Source of the DNA: Amycolatopsis thermoflava N1165
GTDB lineage: Bacteria > Actinomycetota > Actinomycetes > Mycobacteriales > Pseudonocardiaceae
Assembly: GCF_000473265.1 (NCBI RefSeq)
Contig: NZ_KI421511.1
Location: 3,943,560-4,007,559 of the forward strand
Length of the DNA stretch: 64,000 nucleotides
Direction of reading: 5' to 3'
The notes beneath the pieces are model-generated. The model did not search any database and was not told where the DNA came from. It saw only the letters and a list, made by a program, of their open reading frames with translations. A program made the position numbers and the translations under genes. This document shows positions 52,032 through 60,370 of the stretch, piece by piece. Position 1 is the first letter of the stretch. Each line of letters starts with the position of its first letter.

Positions 52032-53408
52032 GTGAGCATCACCCTTGAGTCCACTTCCACCGTGCAGTCGTTTGCCGACCTGAACCTGCCGGAGCCCCTG
52101 CTCGGGGCCCTGCGCAAGGCCGGCATCGACGCACCCTTCCCGATCCAGTCGGCGACCCTGCCGGACGCGCTCGCCGGGCGCGACGTGCTCGGCCGGGCGC
52201 AGACCGGATCCGGGAAGACCCTCGCCTTCGGGCTGGCCCTGCTGGCCCGCCTCGAGGGCGGGAAGGCCCGGTCGCGGAAACCCCGCAGCCTGGTCCTCGT
52301 TCCCACGCGTGAGCTGGCCCTCCAGGTCAGCGACGCGCTCACCCCGCTGGCCCGCGCGCTGGGCCTGTGGTGCCGGACCGCCGTCGGCGGGATGGCCTTC
52401 CCCCGGCAGGCCGACGCGCTGCACCGCGGCGTCGACCTGCTGATCGCCACGCCGGGCCGTCTGTCCGACCACGTCCGGCAGGGCACCGCGGACCTCAGCG
52501 AGGTCCAGTTCATCGCCATCGACGAGGCCGACCAGATGGCGGACATGGGCTTCCTGCCCCAGGTCCGGGAGATCCTGGACCTGACCCCGCGCGACGGCCA
52601 GCGGCTGCTGTTCTCGGCGACGCTGGACGGCGACGTCGGGCAGCTGGTCAACCGGTACATGCACGACCCGGTCGAGCACTCGGTCGCGCCGGCCACGGCC
52701 AGCGTCGACACGATGGACCACTACGTGTTCCAGGTCTCGCGCCAGGAGAAGCAGTCGGTCGTGACCGAGATCGGCGCCCGCGAGGGCCGCACGATCATGT
52801 TCGTGCGCACCAAGCACCACGTGGACCGGTTGACCGACCGGCTGCGTGAGCGCGGTGTGCGGGCGGGCGCGCTGCACGGCGGCAAGTCGCAGGGCCAGCG
52901 CAACCGGGTCCTGCAGGACTTCCGCGACGGCCACACCACGGTGCTGGTCGCCACGGACGTCGCGGCGCGCGGCATCCACGTCGACGACGTCAGCCTGGTG
53001 CTGCACGTCGACCCGGCCGCGGACCACAAGGACTACCTGCACCGCGCCGGCCGCACCGCGCGCGCCGGTGCGTCGGGCACCGTGGTCACGCTGATCACGC
53101 CCGACCAGCGGCGCACCGTGCGCCGGATGACCGACAAGGCCGGCGTCCGCGCCGACCAGCTGGTCGTGCGGCCCGGTGACGCGAAGCTGTCCGACATCAC
53201 CGGCGCCCGCGAGCCGAGCGGCGTCCCGGTGGTGGACCGTCCGCGCGACACCGCCCCGCGCCGGGGTGGCGGCTCGCGTGGCTTCGGCGGGCCGCAGCGG
53301 CCGCGTCGCGGTGGCAGCTACGGCGACCGCGACCGCGGTCACGGTGGCGGCTACCGCCAGGGGCGTCCGGGCCGCGGCCCGCGTCGCAGCACGCCGTCGG
53401 CCAGCTGA
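52032..53408 (+). CDS. DEAD-box ATP-dependent RNA helicase
   Basis: A 458-residue SF2 helicase. It has the Q-motif region (SFADLNLPEPLLGALRKAGIDAPFPIQ), motif I AQTGSGKT (residues 56-63), motif Ia PTRELALQ, motif II DEAD (AIDEADQMADMGFLPQ), motif III SAT, motif V TDVAARGIHV and motif VI HRAGRTARAG. The C-terminus is Arg/Gly-rich (RRGGGSRGFGGPQRPRRGGSYGDR), an RNA-binding RGG tail. It unwinds RNA during cold adaptation or ribosome assembly. The GTG at 52032 is chosen because it gives the conserved N-terminus; the leader upstream is non-coding in this frame as far as function can be seen. Confidence 0.95.
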   Translation: MSITLESTSTVQSFADLNLPEPLLGALRKAGIDAPFPIQSATLPDALAGRDVLGRAQTGSGKTLAFGLALLARLEGGKARSRKPRSLVLVPTRELALQVSDALTPLARALGLWCRTAVGGMAFPRQADALHRGVDLLIATPGRLSDHVRQGTADLSEVQFIAIDEADQMADMGFLPQVREILDLTPRDGQRLLFSATLDGDVGQLVNRYMHDPVEHSVAPATASVDTMDHYVFQVSRQEKQSVVTEIGAREGRTIMFVRTKHHVDRLTDRLRERGVRAGALHGGKSQGQRNRVLQDFRDGHTTVLVATDVAARGIHVDDVSLVLHVDPAADHKDYLHRAGRTARAGASGTVVTLITPDQRRTVRRMTDKAGVRADQLVVRPGDAKLSDITGAREPSGVPVVDRPRDTAPRRGGGSRGFGGPQRPRRGGSYGDRDRGHGGGYRQGRPGRGPRRSTPSAS

Positions 53409-53422
53409 CGCGCTGAACCCGG

Positions 53423-53463
53423 AACCGCCGCGATCCCAGCCCGGGGTCGCGGCGGTTCTTTCG
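53423..53463. terminator. Terminator of the DEAD-box gene
   Basis: A 15-bp stem AACCGCCGCGATCCC / GGGGTCGCGGCGGTT (one G-U) with a 5-nt loop followed by CTTTCGTT. Confidence 0.82.
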
Positions 53464-53515
53464 TTCAGTGGGCCTTTTCCGTGAGTCTCGCGGTGTGCAG
53501 GCGCGGCGCCGCGGG

Positions 53516-54016
53516 TTATGCGCTCTGTTCGGCGAGGGCCGCTTCGTAGGCGCTGTGCAGCTTCGCGAACACCGACTCCCGGCCCGGGGGACGCGGGATG
53601 CCGAGGTGCTGTTCGCGCAGCTCGTCCATGAACTCGTCCCACAGCTGCGGCCCGCCGCGTTCCAGGAGTTCCGCCCGCACGGCCAGTTCGCGGGTGACCG
53701 GCAGGTGCCTGCGCCCCCACGCGCCCAGGTGCGCCATCACCGGCACGAGCTGGATCGCCGGTTCGGTCAGGCTGTAGATCACCTTCTGCTTGTGCGTGGG
53801 GTCCGGGGCGCGGGACACCAGTCCCAGCTCAGTCAGCCGCTGCAACCGGGACGCGAGGATGTTCGACGCGATCCCCTCCTGCGAGTTCTGCAGCAGCTCC
53901 CGGAAGTGCCGCAGGTTGCCGAACATCATGTCCCGGATCACGACCAGCGACCACTTGTCACCGAGCACCTCGACCGACAGGTTGATCGGGCATCCCGACC
54001 GGCGTTCGTCCGTCAT
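53516..54016 (-). CDS. HxlR-family transcriptional regulator
   Basis: A 166-residue winged-helix regulator. The N-terminal signature Cys-Pro-Ile (SGCPINLSVEVLGDKWSLVVIRDM) is the HxlR hallmark, followed by NLRHFRELLQNSQEGIASNILASRLQRLTELGLVSR and YSLTEPAIQLVPVM. The conserved Cys can sense thiol or quinone stress in related proteins. The start at 54016 follows GGAAGGAGGGTGGG. It diverges from a RibD-like gene, and two direct-repeat sites lie in between, so it most likely controls that gene and itself. Confidence 0.93.
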   Translation of the reverse strand: MTDERRSGCPINLSVEVLGDKWSLVVIRDMMFGNLRHFRELLQNSQEGIASNILASRLQRLTELGLVSRAPDPTHKQKVIYSLTEPAIQLVPVMAHLGAWGRRHLPVTRELAVRAELLERGGPQLWDEFMDELREQHLGIPRPPGRESVFAKLHSAYEAALAEQSA

Positions 54017-54030
54017 CCCACCCTCCTTCC

Positions 54031-54098
54031 GATTGCAGTTTACAACCGGTTCCGGAAGCAGTACAGTTCCTGAAAACCGATTGCAAACCACAACCAGT
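54031..54098. promoter_or_regulatory. Two direct-repeat operator half-sites for the HxlR regulator
   Basis: GATTGCAGTTTACAACCGGT (54031-54050) and GATTGCAAACCACAACCAGT (54079-54098) share 14 to 15 of 20 bases, with GATTGCA and ACAACC constant, and lie 48 bp apart in the 95-bp divergent promoter. Confidence 0.7.
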
Positions 54099-54111
54099 AG
54101 AGGAGACGACC

Positions 54112-54705
54112 ATGAGCAAGGTGTTCAGCAGCCTGGGCGTGTCGGCCGACGGTTTCCTGGCGGGGCCGCGTCAGACCCGGAAGGACCCGCTCGGCGAGGG
54201 CGGCGAGCAGCTGCACCGGTGGATGTTCGAGACCCCGGACGAGAACCGGCCGGAGATCGACGCCATCGTCGACGCGGGCGCGTTCATCATGGGGCGCAAC
54301 ATGTTCGGCCCGGTCCGTGGCGAATGGGACGAGGACTGGCGTGGCTGGTGGGGCGACGAGCCGCCGTACCACGGGCCGGTGTTCGTGCTGACCCACTTCC
54401 CGCACGAACCGATCGAGATGGAGGGCGGCACGACGTTCCACTTCGTCACCGACGGCATCGAGTCCGCGCTGAAGCAGGCGCGGTCCGCGGCCGGTGACCG
54501 GAACGTGTCGGTGGCGGGCGGCGCCTCGACGGTGAACCAGTACCTGGCGGCCGGCTTGATCGACGAGCTGCGCCTGCACATCGCCCCCCTGGTGCTGGGA
54601 GAGGGCGAGCGGCTCTTCGCCGGCCTCAGCGACCTGGACCTGGAGCCGGTCTCCTCGCGCACCACCTCGCTGGTCACCCACGTGACCTACCGGGTCCGGC
54701 GCTAG
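54112..54705 (+). CDS. Dihydrofolate reductase/RibD C-terminal-like protein
   Basis: A 197-residue DHFR-fold protein of the RibD_C family: SLGVSADGFLAGP, AFIMGRNMFGPV, VFVLTHFPHEP and VSVAGGASTVNQYLAAGLIDELRLHIAPLVLGEGERLF. It probably uses NADPH to reduce an unknown substrate. The AGGAGACGACC ribosome-binding site fixes the ATG at 54112. It is divergent from an HxlR regulator whose paired sites overlap its promoter, so it is probably induced by an electrophile or drug-like signal. It is not the essential DHFR. Confidence 0.92.
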   Translation: MSKVFSSLGVSADGFLAGPRQTRKDPLGEGGEQLHRWMFETPDENRPEIDAIVDAGAFIMGRNMFGPVRGEWDEDWRGWWGDEPPYHGPVFVLTHFPHEPIEMEGGTTFHFVTDGIESALKQARSAAGDRNVSVAGGASTVNQYLAAGLIDELRLHIAPLVLGEGERLFAGLSDLDLEPVSSRTTSLVTHVTYRVRR

Positions 54706-55421
54706 ATCGGGAACAGCTCGAAGGTGCAGGCCAGGGGCACGCCGGCCAGTTCGCCCGCGGCCGAGGCGAACTGGCGCAGGAACGGCTCCGGTTCGGACAT
54801 CACCCCGCCCAGCGCGGCCAGGTACGCCTTGTGCTCGCGCAGCGACGCGACCGCCAGGTCGAACGTGCCGGTGATGTCCACGGCGTGGGTCTGCACCGGC
54901 GAGCCGCCCACCGCCACCCACCGCACGCCGCTCCACGGCTCCAGCCCGAGGTCGCGGAAGAGCCACCGATTGGCGGCGTCGCGGACCGCGTCGAGCGTGG
55001 CCAGGCCGACGTTGCGGTGGTCGGCCATGTTGAATCCGCCGCCGGGAAACGACTCGCGGTGGTTGAGCGTCACCACCAGCTCCGGGCGGTGCCGCCGGAC
55101 CGCCGCCGCGATGTCCCGCCGCAACGGGATCCCGTTCTCGATCAGGCCGTCCGGGTGGTCCAGGAACTCGACCTCCTCGACCCCCACGACCCTGGCCGCG
55201 GCGAGCTGCTCCTGCGTCCGCAGCGGCCCGGCCTCCTCGGGCGGCATGCTGTCGATGCCGGCCTCGCCGCGCGAGGCGAGCACGTAGACGACCGACTTCC
55301 CCTGCCTGGTCCACCGGGCGATCGCCCCGGCCGCGCCGTACTCCAGGTCGTCCGGGTGCGCGACCACCGCGAGCGCCCGGCTCCAGTCCTCCGGCATCAT
55401 CGCCGGTCCCGTGCCGGTCAT
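54702..55421 (-). CDS. PIG-L family N-acetylglucosaminyl deacetylase-like
   Basis: A 239-residue LmbE/PIG-L zinc deacetylase. The metal motif is VVAHPDDLEYGAAG (His/Asp/Asp), the second motif RTQEQLAAARVVGVEEVEFLDHPDG, and the third His occurs in FNMADHRNVG. Family members include MshB and Mca of mycothiol metabolism; this protein is shorter than MshB and its substrate is unknown. Its end overlaps the RibD-like gene by 4 bp (convergent). Confidence 0.9.
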   Translation of the reverse strand: MTGTGPAMMPEDWSRALAVVAHPDDLEYGAAGAIARWTRQGKSVVYVLASRGEAGIDSMPPEEAGPLRTQEQLAAARVVGVEEVEFLDHPDGLIENGIPLRRDIAAAVRRHRPELVVTLNHRESFPGGGFNMADHRNVGLATLDAVRDAANRWLFRDLGLEPWSGVRWVAVGGSPVQTHAVDITGTFDLAVASLREHKAYLAALGGVMSEPEPFLRQFASAAGELAGVPLACTFELFPI

Positions 55422-55466
55422 GGCCCCTCCACTCCCCAGCTGTGGCTCGGTGCGACACTGCGTGAC

Positions 55467-56642
55467 GTGAACCTACCGGCTTCCTCCTCCCCAGAGCAGG
55501 TTTTCGACTGGCTCGACGCCGCCGCCGAGAAGCGCGCGGCGGCCGGGCTGACCCGCAGGCTGCGGCCGCGGGGAGCCTCCTCGACGGAGCTGGACCTCGC
55601 CGGCAACGACTATCTCGGCCTGGCCCGCGACAAGCGCGTCGCGGGGGCCGCCGCGGCCGCCGCGCTCCGCTGGGGTGCGGGCGCCACCGGTTCCCGCCTG
55701 GACACCGGCTCCACCGAGTTGCACACCGAACTCGAGTACGAGCTGGCGCGCTTCTGCGGCGCCCAGGCCGCGCTGGTGTTCTCCTCGGGCTTCACGGCCA
55801 ACCTGGGCGCCGTCACGGCGCTGTCCGGGGCGGAGTCGGCGATCGTCAGCGACAAGCACATCCACACGTCGCTGATCGAGGGCTGCCGCCTGTCCCGCAC
55901 CGACGTCGCGGCGATCAGCCACTGCGATCCGGCGGCGATCAAGCACGCGCTGGCGACCCGCCGCAAGCCGCGGGCGCTGGTGGTCACCGACTCGGTGTTC
56001 TCCGTCGACGGCGACCTCGCGCCGCTGCCCGAGCTGTCCCAGGTGTGCCGCGAGCACGGCGCGGCGCTGCTGGTCGACGACGCGCACGGGTTCGGCGTGC
56101 TCGGTGACGGCGGCCGGGGCGCGGTGCACGCCGCCGGGCTGGCGGGCGAGCCGGACGTCGTCACGACGATCTCGCTGTCCAAGGCGCTCGGCGCGCAGGG
56201 CGGCGCCGTTCTCGGGCCGCGCCGGGTGATCCGGCACCTCGTCGACACGGCCCGCAGCTTCATCTTCGACACCGGGCTCGCGCCGGCCAGCGCGGCCGCG
56301 GCGCTGGCCGCGCTCGGGGTGCTCAAGTCCGAGCCCGACCTGCCGGAGAAGGTCCTGACCAACGCGATCACGCTGTCCGCCCAGCTGCGCGCGGCCGGGT
56401 TCCGGGTGAGCAACCCGGAGGCCGCGGTCATCTCGGTTCAGGCGCCCTCGGCCGAATCGGCCGTCGAGTGGGCGGACCGCTGCGCCGAGCAGGGTGTGCG
56501 GGTCGGCTGCTTCCGCCCGCCGTCGGTCCCGGACGGGATTTCCCGGCTGCGCCTCACCGTCCGGGCCGACCTGACGGAGTCCGATGTGGACACCGCGGTG
56601 AAGGTGGTCAGCGAATCGGCGCCAGCCGGCGCCGCATCGTGA
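55467..56642 (+). CDS. 8-amino-7-oxononanoate synthase-like (BioF family)
   Basis: A 391-residue alpha-oxoamine synthase, PLP-dependent. It has LDLAGNDYLGLARD near the N-terminus, GATGSRLDTGSTELHTELEYELA, DSVFSVDGDLAPLPEL, the PLP-associated DDAHGFGVLGDGGRG and the Schiff-base Lys239 in ISLSKALGAQGG. BioF condenses pimeloyl-thioester with alanine in biotin synthesis. No bioA, bioB or bioD is adjacent, so another acyl donor cannot be excluded. The GTG at 55467 fits family length. It is divergent from the PIG-L gene by 45 bp. Confidence 0.85.
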   Translation: MNLPASSSPEQVFDWLDAAAEKRAAAGLTRRLRPRGASSTELDLAGNDYLGLARDKRVAGAAAAAALRWGAGATGSRLDTGSTELHTELEYELARFCGAQAALVFSSGFTANLGAVTALSGAESAIVSDKHIHTSLIEGCRLSRTDVAAISHCDPAAIKHALATRRKPRALVVTDSVFSVDGDLAPLPELSQVCREHGAALLVDDAHGFGVLGDGGRGAVHAAGLAGEPDVVTTISLSKALGAQGGAVLGPRRVIRHLVDTARSFIFDTGLAPASAAAALAALGVLKSEPDLPEKVLTNAITLSAQLRAAGFRVSNPEAAVISVQAPSAESAVEWADRCAEQGVRVGCFRPPSVPDGISRLRLTVRADLTESDVDTAVKVVSESAPAGAAS

Positions 56643-57054
56643 TGTGCGGGATGCCGTCCTCGTCGAACTCGTCGCCCTCCGCGACATACCCGAACTTCTC
56701 GTAGAAACCGCGGGCGTAGGTCTGCGCGTCGAGCACGCTGTCCGCGTCCCCGACCGAGATCAGCGCGGCGGTCATCAGGCGTGCGGCGAGGCCCCGGCCC
56801 CGGGCGTGCTTCGCGGTGACGACCCGGCCGATGCGCTGGACGCCGTCCCCGTCGTCGAGCACCCGCAGGTAGGACTCGATGCCATCGGGCCCGTCGATCC
56901 AGAAGTGGCGGGTCGTCGGGAGCAGGTCACGCCCGTCCAGCTCGGGGTACGGGCAGGTCTGCTCCACGACGAACACCTCCACCCGGAGCCGGAGGATGTC
57001 GTACAGCTGCTGCGTGGTCAGGTCCGGTCCGCGGACGCCTCTGTCGGGGTTCAC
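56608..57054 (-). CDS. ElaA-type GNAT acetyltransferase
   Basis: A 148-residue GNAT of the ElaA group: QQLYDILRLRVEVFVVEQTCPYPELDGRDLLPTTRHFW is the diagnostic N-terminus, and RIGRVVTAKHARGRGLAARLM is the acetyl-CoA loop. ARGFYEKFGYVAEGDEFDEDGIPHITMRR closes the fold. The substrate is unknown. It overlaps the BioF-like gene end by 35 bp (convergent). Confidence 0.9.
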   Translation of the reverse strand: MNPDRGVRGPDLTTQQLYDILRLRVEVFVVEQTCPYPELDGRDLLPTTRHFWIDGPDGIESYLRVLDDGDGVQRIGRVVTAKHARGRGLAARLMTAALISVGDADSVLDAQTYARGFYEKFGYVAEGDEFDEDGIPHITMRRRLAPIR

Positions 57055-57064
57055 GGACTCCTGA

Positions 57065-57874
57065 CTACCAGAACACGAGCCGCGACGACTCGGCTTCGCT
57101 GCGAATCTCGTTCACGTAGGTGAGCACGCGGGTGTAAACACCCGGTTTGCCCGCCTGGGCGCAGCCGTCGCCCCACGACACGAGCCCGATGAGCGTGCCG
57201 CCGACGACCAGCGGACCGCCCGAGTCGCCCTGGCAGGCGTCGATCTTGCCGTCCGGGTAGCCCGCGCACACCATCGACCGGGAGTCGTAGTTCGAGTAGC
57301 TGGCGCGGCAGCCGGAGTCGCTGAGCAGCGGCACCTCGGCCTTGCGCAGCACGTCCGAGCGCGGGCCGCCGTCGGAGGTGCGGCCCCAGCCCAGCACCGT
57401 CGCCTGGGTGCCCTCGGCGTACAGCGAGTCGTCGCCGGGCAGCTCCACCGGCCGGTACGGCAGGCTCTGCGCGAGCTTGAGCACCGCGACGTCGTCGCCC
57501 TTGCCGGGGTCGGAGAACGAGTCGGGCACCCACACCTCGCGCACCGACACGGTCTTGCCGTCGTTCGTGCGCTTGTCCGTGCGGCCCGCGACGACCCGCA
57601 GGTCCGCACGCTTCACGGCGTTGGCGCAGTGGGCGGCGGTGGCCACCGCCGTCGCGCTGACGATGACGCCGCCGCAGAACTGGTTGCCGCTCTTGTCGGT
57701 GAGGTACACCGCGAACGGGTAGCTGCTGGTGGACGCCTCGGTGCCGCCGACGATGTTCGGGCGGGCACCGGTGCTCGGCATGGCCGCCGCCACCACCGGC
57801 ACGAACGCGGCGGCGGTGATGACCGCCGTCAGCGCCAGGCGGAACTTGCGGTCGCGTCGGCGGTGCTTAGCCAT
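57065..57874 (-). CDS. Secreted trypsin-like serine protease (S1 family)
   Basis: A 269-residue exported chymotrypsin-fold protease. The signal peptide is residues 1-31 (FRLALTAVITAAAFVPVVAA), with a short propeptide before the mature IVGGTEASTS at residue 41. The triad is His82 (TAAHC), Asp128 (GDDVAVLKL) and Ser218 (GDSGGP). Asp212 six residues before the Ser gives trypsin specificity for Arg/Lys. Six cysteines are conserved. The ATG at 57874 follows GGGAGCGCGC. It resembles Streptomyces trypsins and actinobacterial fibrinolytic proteases. Confidence 0.95.
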   Translation of the reverse strand: MAKHRRRDRKFRLALTAVITAAAFVPVVAAAMPSTGARPNIVGGTEASTSSYPFAVYLTDKSGNQFCGGVIVSATAVATAAHCANAVKRADLRVVAGRTDKRTNDGKTVSVREVWVPDSFSDPGKGDDVAVLKLAQSLPYRPVELPGDDSLYAEGTQATVLGWGRTSDGGPRSDVLRKAEVPLLSDSGCRASYSNYDSRSMVCAGYPDGKIDACQGDSGGPLVVGGTLIGLVSWGDGCAQAGKPGVYTRVLTYVNEIRSEAESSRLVFW

Positions 57875-58032
57875 GCGCGCTCCCTTCGGAAAAAGCTCGA
57901 TGTCCCCCGGTGCCGCACCCGATCGTCGGAACCGACTTCGGGGCGTGAGATTGCCGCACATACAGTAATCGACAAGGGCCCGGAACCGGTGTCACTGGAT
58001 CGGGTGGACTCCGGCTCTGCGAAGCTGGAGAC

Positions 58033-58872
58033 GTGCGAGGAATCGTGGCGCTCCTGCTGGCGCTCGGGCTCGTGGCGTGCGGCGCCCCACCCGAGCCGCC
58101 ACCCCCGCCCGTGCCCTCGCCGACGCCCCCGGCGGCCACCACCACGACCACGGCACCGCCGACCACCACCTCCGAGCCGGCGTGGACCGTCGGCGCGACG
58201 ACGCTGCCCCGCCGCCCGGACGGCTTCGGCGAGGTCCAGCCGACCCCGGCCGTCCTGCGCGACCGCCGCCTGCCGACGCGGGACTTCCTCCCGCCGCCCG
58301 CGGACGGCCGCTACGCGTCCGCGGTCAGCGCGGTCCCGGCCGACGTGCTGGCCCGCAGCACCTGGCAGCAGGCGTGCCCGGTGGCCGCGTCCGCGCTGCG
58401 GTACCTGACGATGTCGTTCTGGGGCTTCGACGGGAAGCCGCACACCGGCGAGATGCTCGTCGGCGCCTCCGTCGCGGAGGACGTGACCCGCGTGTTCGGG
58501 CAGCTGTTCGCGGCGCGGTTCCCGATCGAGGAGATGCGGGTCACCTCGCCCGCCGAACTCGACGCGCCGCCGACCGGGGACGGCAACAACACCAGCGCCT
58601 TCGTGTGCCGCCCGGTGCGCGGTCAGACGAACTGGTCGGCGCACGCGTACGGTCTGGCGATCGACCTGAACCCGTTCTGCAACCCCTACAGCAAGGGCGA
58701 CGTGGTGCTGCCGGAACTCGCCTCGGCGTACCTGGACCGCTCGTGGGTGCGGCCGGGGATGGTGGAGGTGGGCGACGCGACCGTGCGGGCGTTCGCCGCG
58801 GTCGGCTGGGACTGGGGCGGCGCGTGGCGGGAGCCGGTGGACCGGATGCATTTCACGGCGACCGGCGGGTAG
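58033..58872 (+). CDS. Lipoprotein M15-family peptidase (D,D-carboxypeptidase-like)
   Basis: A 279-residue predicted lipoprotein with a lipobox LVAC (Cys16) after a short signal. A Pro/Thr-rich linker follows (about 17-50), then a C-terminal M15-like domain with the zinc/catalytic motif SAHAYGLAIDLNPF (Ser202, His204, Asp211) and the terminal MHF (His273). M15 peptidases cut D-Ala-D-Ala or L-Ala-D-Glu peptides in the cell wall. The start at 58033 has no strong ribosome-binding site. It is divergent from the trypsin gene. Confidence 0.87.
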   Translation: MRGIVALLLALGLVACGAPPEPPPPPVPSPTPPAATTTTTAPPTTTSEPAWTVGATTLPRRPDGFGEVQPTPAVLRDRRLPTRDFLPPPADGRYASAVSAVPADVLARSTWQQACPVAASALRYLTMSFWGFDGKPHTGEMLVGASVAEDVTRVFGQLFAARFPIEEMRVTSPAELDAPPTGDGNNTSAFVCRPVRGQTNWSAHAYGLAIDLNPFCNPYSKGDVVLPELASAYLDRSWVRPGMVEVGDATVRAFAAVGWDWGGAWREPVDRMHFTATGG

Positions 58873-58936
58873 GAACGGGAACAGATTTCGGGTCCGGCCC
58901 GGTTGTACCGGTGCGGACTGCTTGGGAGGTAATCAC

Positions 58937-60328
58937 GTGCCCCACTACGACCTGGTGATCGTCGGAACCGGCTCGGGGAACTCGATCCTCGACCCCCGTT
59001 TCGCGGGCTGGAAGACGGCGATCGTGGAGAAGGGCGTGTTCGGCGGCACGTGCCTGAACGTCGGGTGCATTCCGACGAAGATGTTCGTGCACGCCGCGGA
59101 CGTGGCCGCGACGCCGTCGGTGGCCAGCCGGTTCGGCGTCGACGAGACGCTGGACAAGGTGCGCTGGACCGACGTGCGCGACCGGATCTTCGGCCGCATC
59201 GACCCGATCGCCGAGGGCGGGCGCGAGTACCGGAAGAGCCACGAGGACAACGCCGGCGTCACCGTGTACGAGGGCCAGGGGCGGTTCACCGGGCACAAGG
59301 AGCTGACGGTGTCGTTCGCGGACGGGCGGCCGGACGAGGTCGTTACCGCGGACAAGTTCGTGCTCGCCGCGGGCGGGCGGCCGGTGGTGCCGGACCTGCC
59401 GGGACTGGAGGACGTGCGTTACCACACGTCGGACACGGTGATGCGGCTCGACGCGCTGCCCGCGCGGATGGTGATCATCGGCAGCGGGTTCATCGCCGCG
59501 GAGTTCGCGCACGTGTTCCGCTCGTTCGGGGTCGAGGTCACGCTGGTGGCCCGGTCCGGCGCGTTGCTGCGCAGCGAGGACTTCGACATCAGCGAGCGGT
59601 TCACCGAGCTGGCGGCACAGCGGTTCGACGTGCGGCTCAACCGGAAGGCGGTGCGGGTGCGGCCGTCGGGCACGGGTGTCGCGGTGGAGCTGGAGGGGCC
59701 GGCCGGCGCCGAGACCGTCGAGGCGGACGAGCTGCTGATCGCCATCGGGCGCCGTCCGAACACCGACCTGCTGGACGTCGCCGCGACCGGCGTGACGACG
59801 ACCGAGACGGGGCACGTGGTGGTCGACGACCACCAGGAGACCGCGGTCGAAGGCATCTACGCGCTGGGCGACATCTCGTCGCCGTACGAGCTGAAGCACG
59901 TGGCGAACCACGAGGCGCGGGTCGTGCAGCACAACCTGCTGAACCCGGAGTCGCCGATCACGGCCGACCACCGGTTCGTGCCGCACGCGGTGTTCACGTC
60001 GCCGCAGATCGCCTCGGTGGGCCTGACCGAGCAGGAGGCGCGGGAGCGGGGCGTCGAGTACGTGACGTCCAAACAGGACTACGCGGGCATCGCGTACGGC
60101 TGGGCGATGGAGGACACCAGCGGTTTCGCGAAGCTGCTGGCCGACCCGTCGACCGGGCAGCTGATCGGGGCGCACATCATCGGCCCGCAGGCGCCGACGG
60201 TGATCCAGCCGCTGATCCAGGCGATGAGCTTCGGCCTCGACGCGAAGTCCATGGCGCGCGGCCAGTACTGGATCCACCCGGCGATGCCGGAGCTGATCGA
60301 GAACGCGCTGCTGAACCTGCCGCTCTGA
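58937..60328 (+). CDS. mtr: Mycothione reductase
   Basis: A 463-residue flavoprotein disulfide reductase that reduces mycothione (mycothiol disulfide) with NADPH. The FAD motif is YDLVIVGTGSGNS and the redox pair is Cys39/Cys44 in GGTCLNVGCIPTK. The NAD(P) fold is MVIIGSGFIAAEFAHVF, and the catalytic dyad is His447-Glu452 in WIHPAMPE, as in mycobacterial Mtr (Rv2855). SILDPRFAGWK near the N-terminus is typical of Mtr rather than glutathione reductase. GGGAGGTAATCAC precedes the GTG at 58937, which fixes the start. It acts with the DsbA-like mycothiol enzyme elsewhere in the window. Confidence 0.95.
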   Translation: MPHYDLVIVGTGSGNSILDPRFAGWKTAIVEKGVFGGTCLNVGCIPTKMFVHAADVAATPSVASRFGVDETLDKVRWTDVRDRIFGRIDPIAEGGREYRKSHEDNAGVTVYEGQGRFTGHKELTVSFADGRPDEVVTADKFVLAAGGRPVVPDLPGLEDVRYHTSDTVMRLDALPARMVIIGSGFIAAEFAHVFRSFGVEVTLVARSGALLRSEDFDISERFTELAAQRFDVRLNRKAVRVRPSGTGVAVELEGPAGAETVEADELLIAIGRRPNTDLLDVAATGVTTTETGHVVVDDHQETAVEGIYALGDISSPYELKHVANHEARVVQHNLLNPESPITADHRFVPHAVFTSPQIASVGLTEQEARERGVEYVTSKQDYAGIAYGWAMEDTSGFAKLLADPSTGQLIGAHIIGPQAPTVIQPLIQAMSFGLDAKSMARGQYWIHPAMPELIENALLNLPL

Positions 60329-60338
60329 GCGCCCGCCC

Positions 60339-60365
60339 GGCGCGCTTCCGCGACGGAAGTGCGCC
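60339..60365. terminator. Hairpin between mtr and the convergent MFS gene
   Basis: GGCGCGCTTCCG / CGGAAGTGCGCC with a CGA loop (one mismatch). No T-run; probable bidirectional terminator. Confidence 0.6.
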
Positions 60366-60370
60366 GGAGG

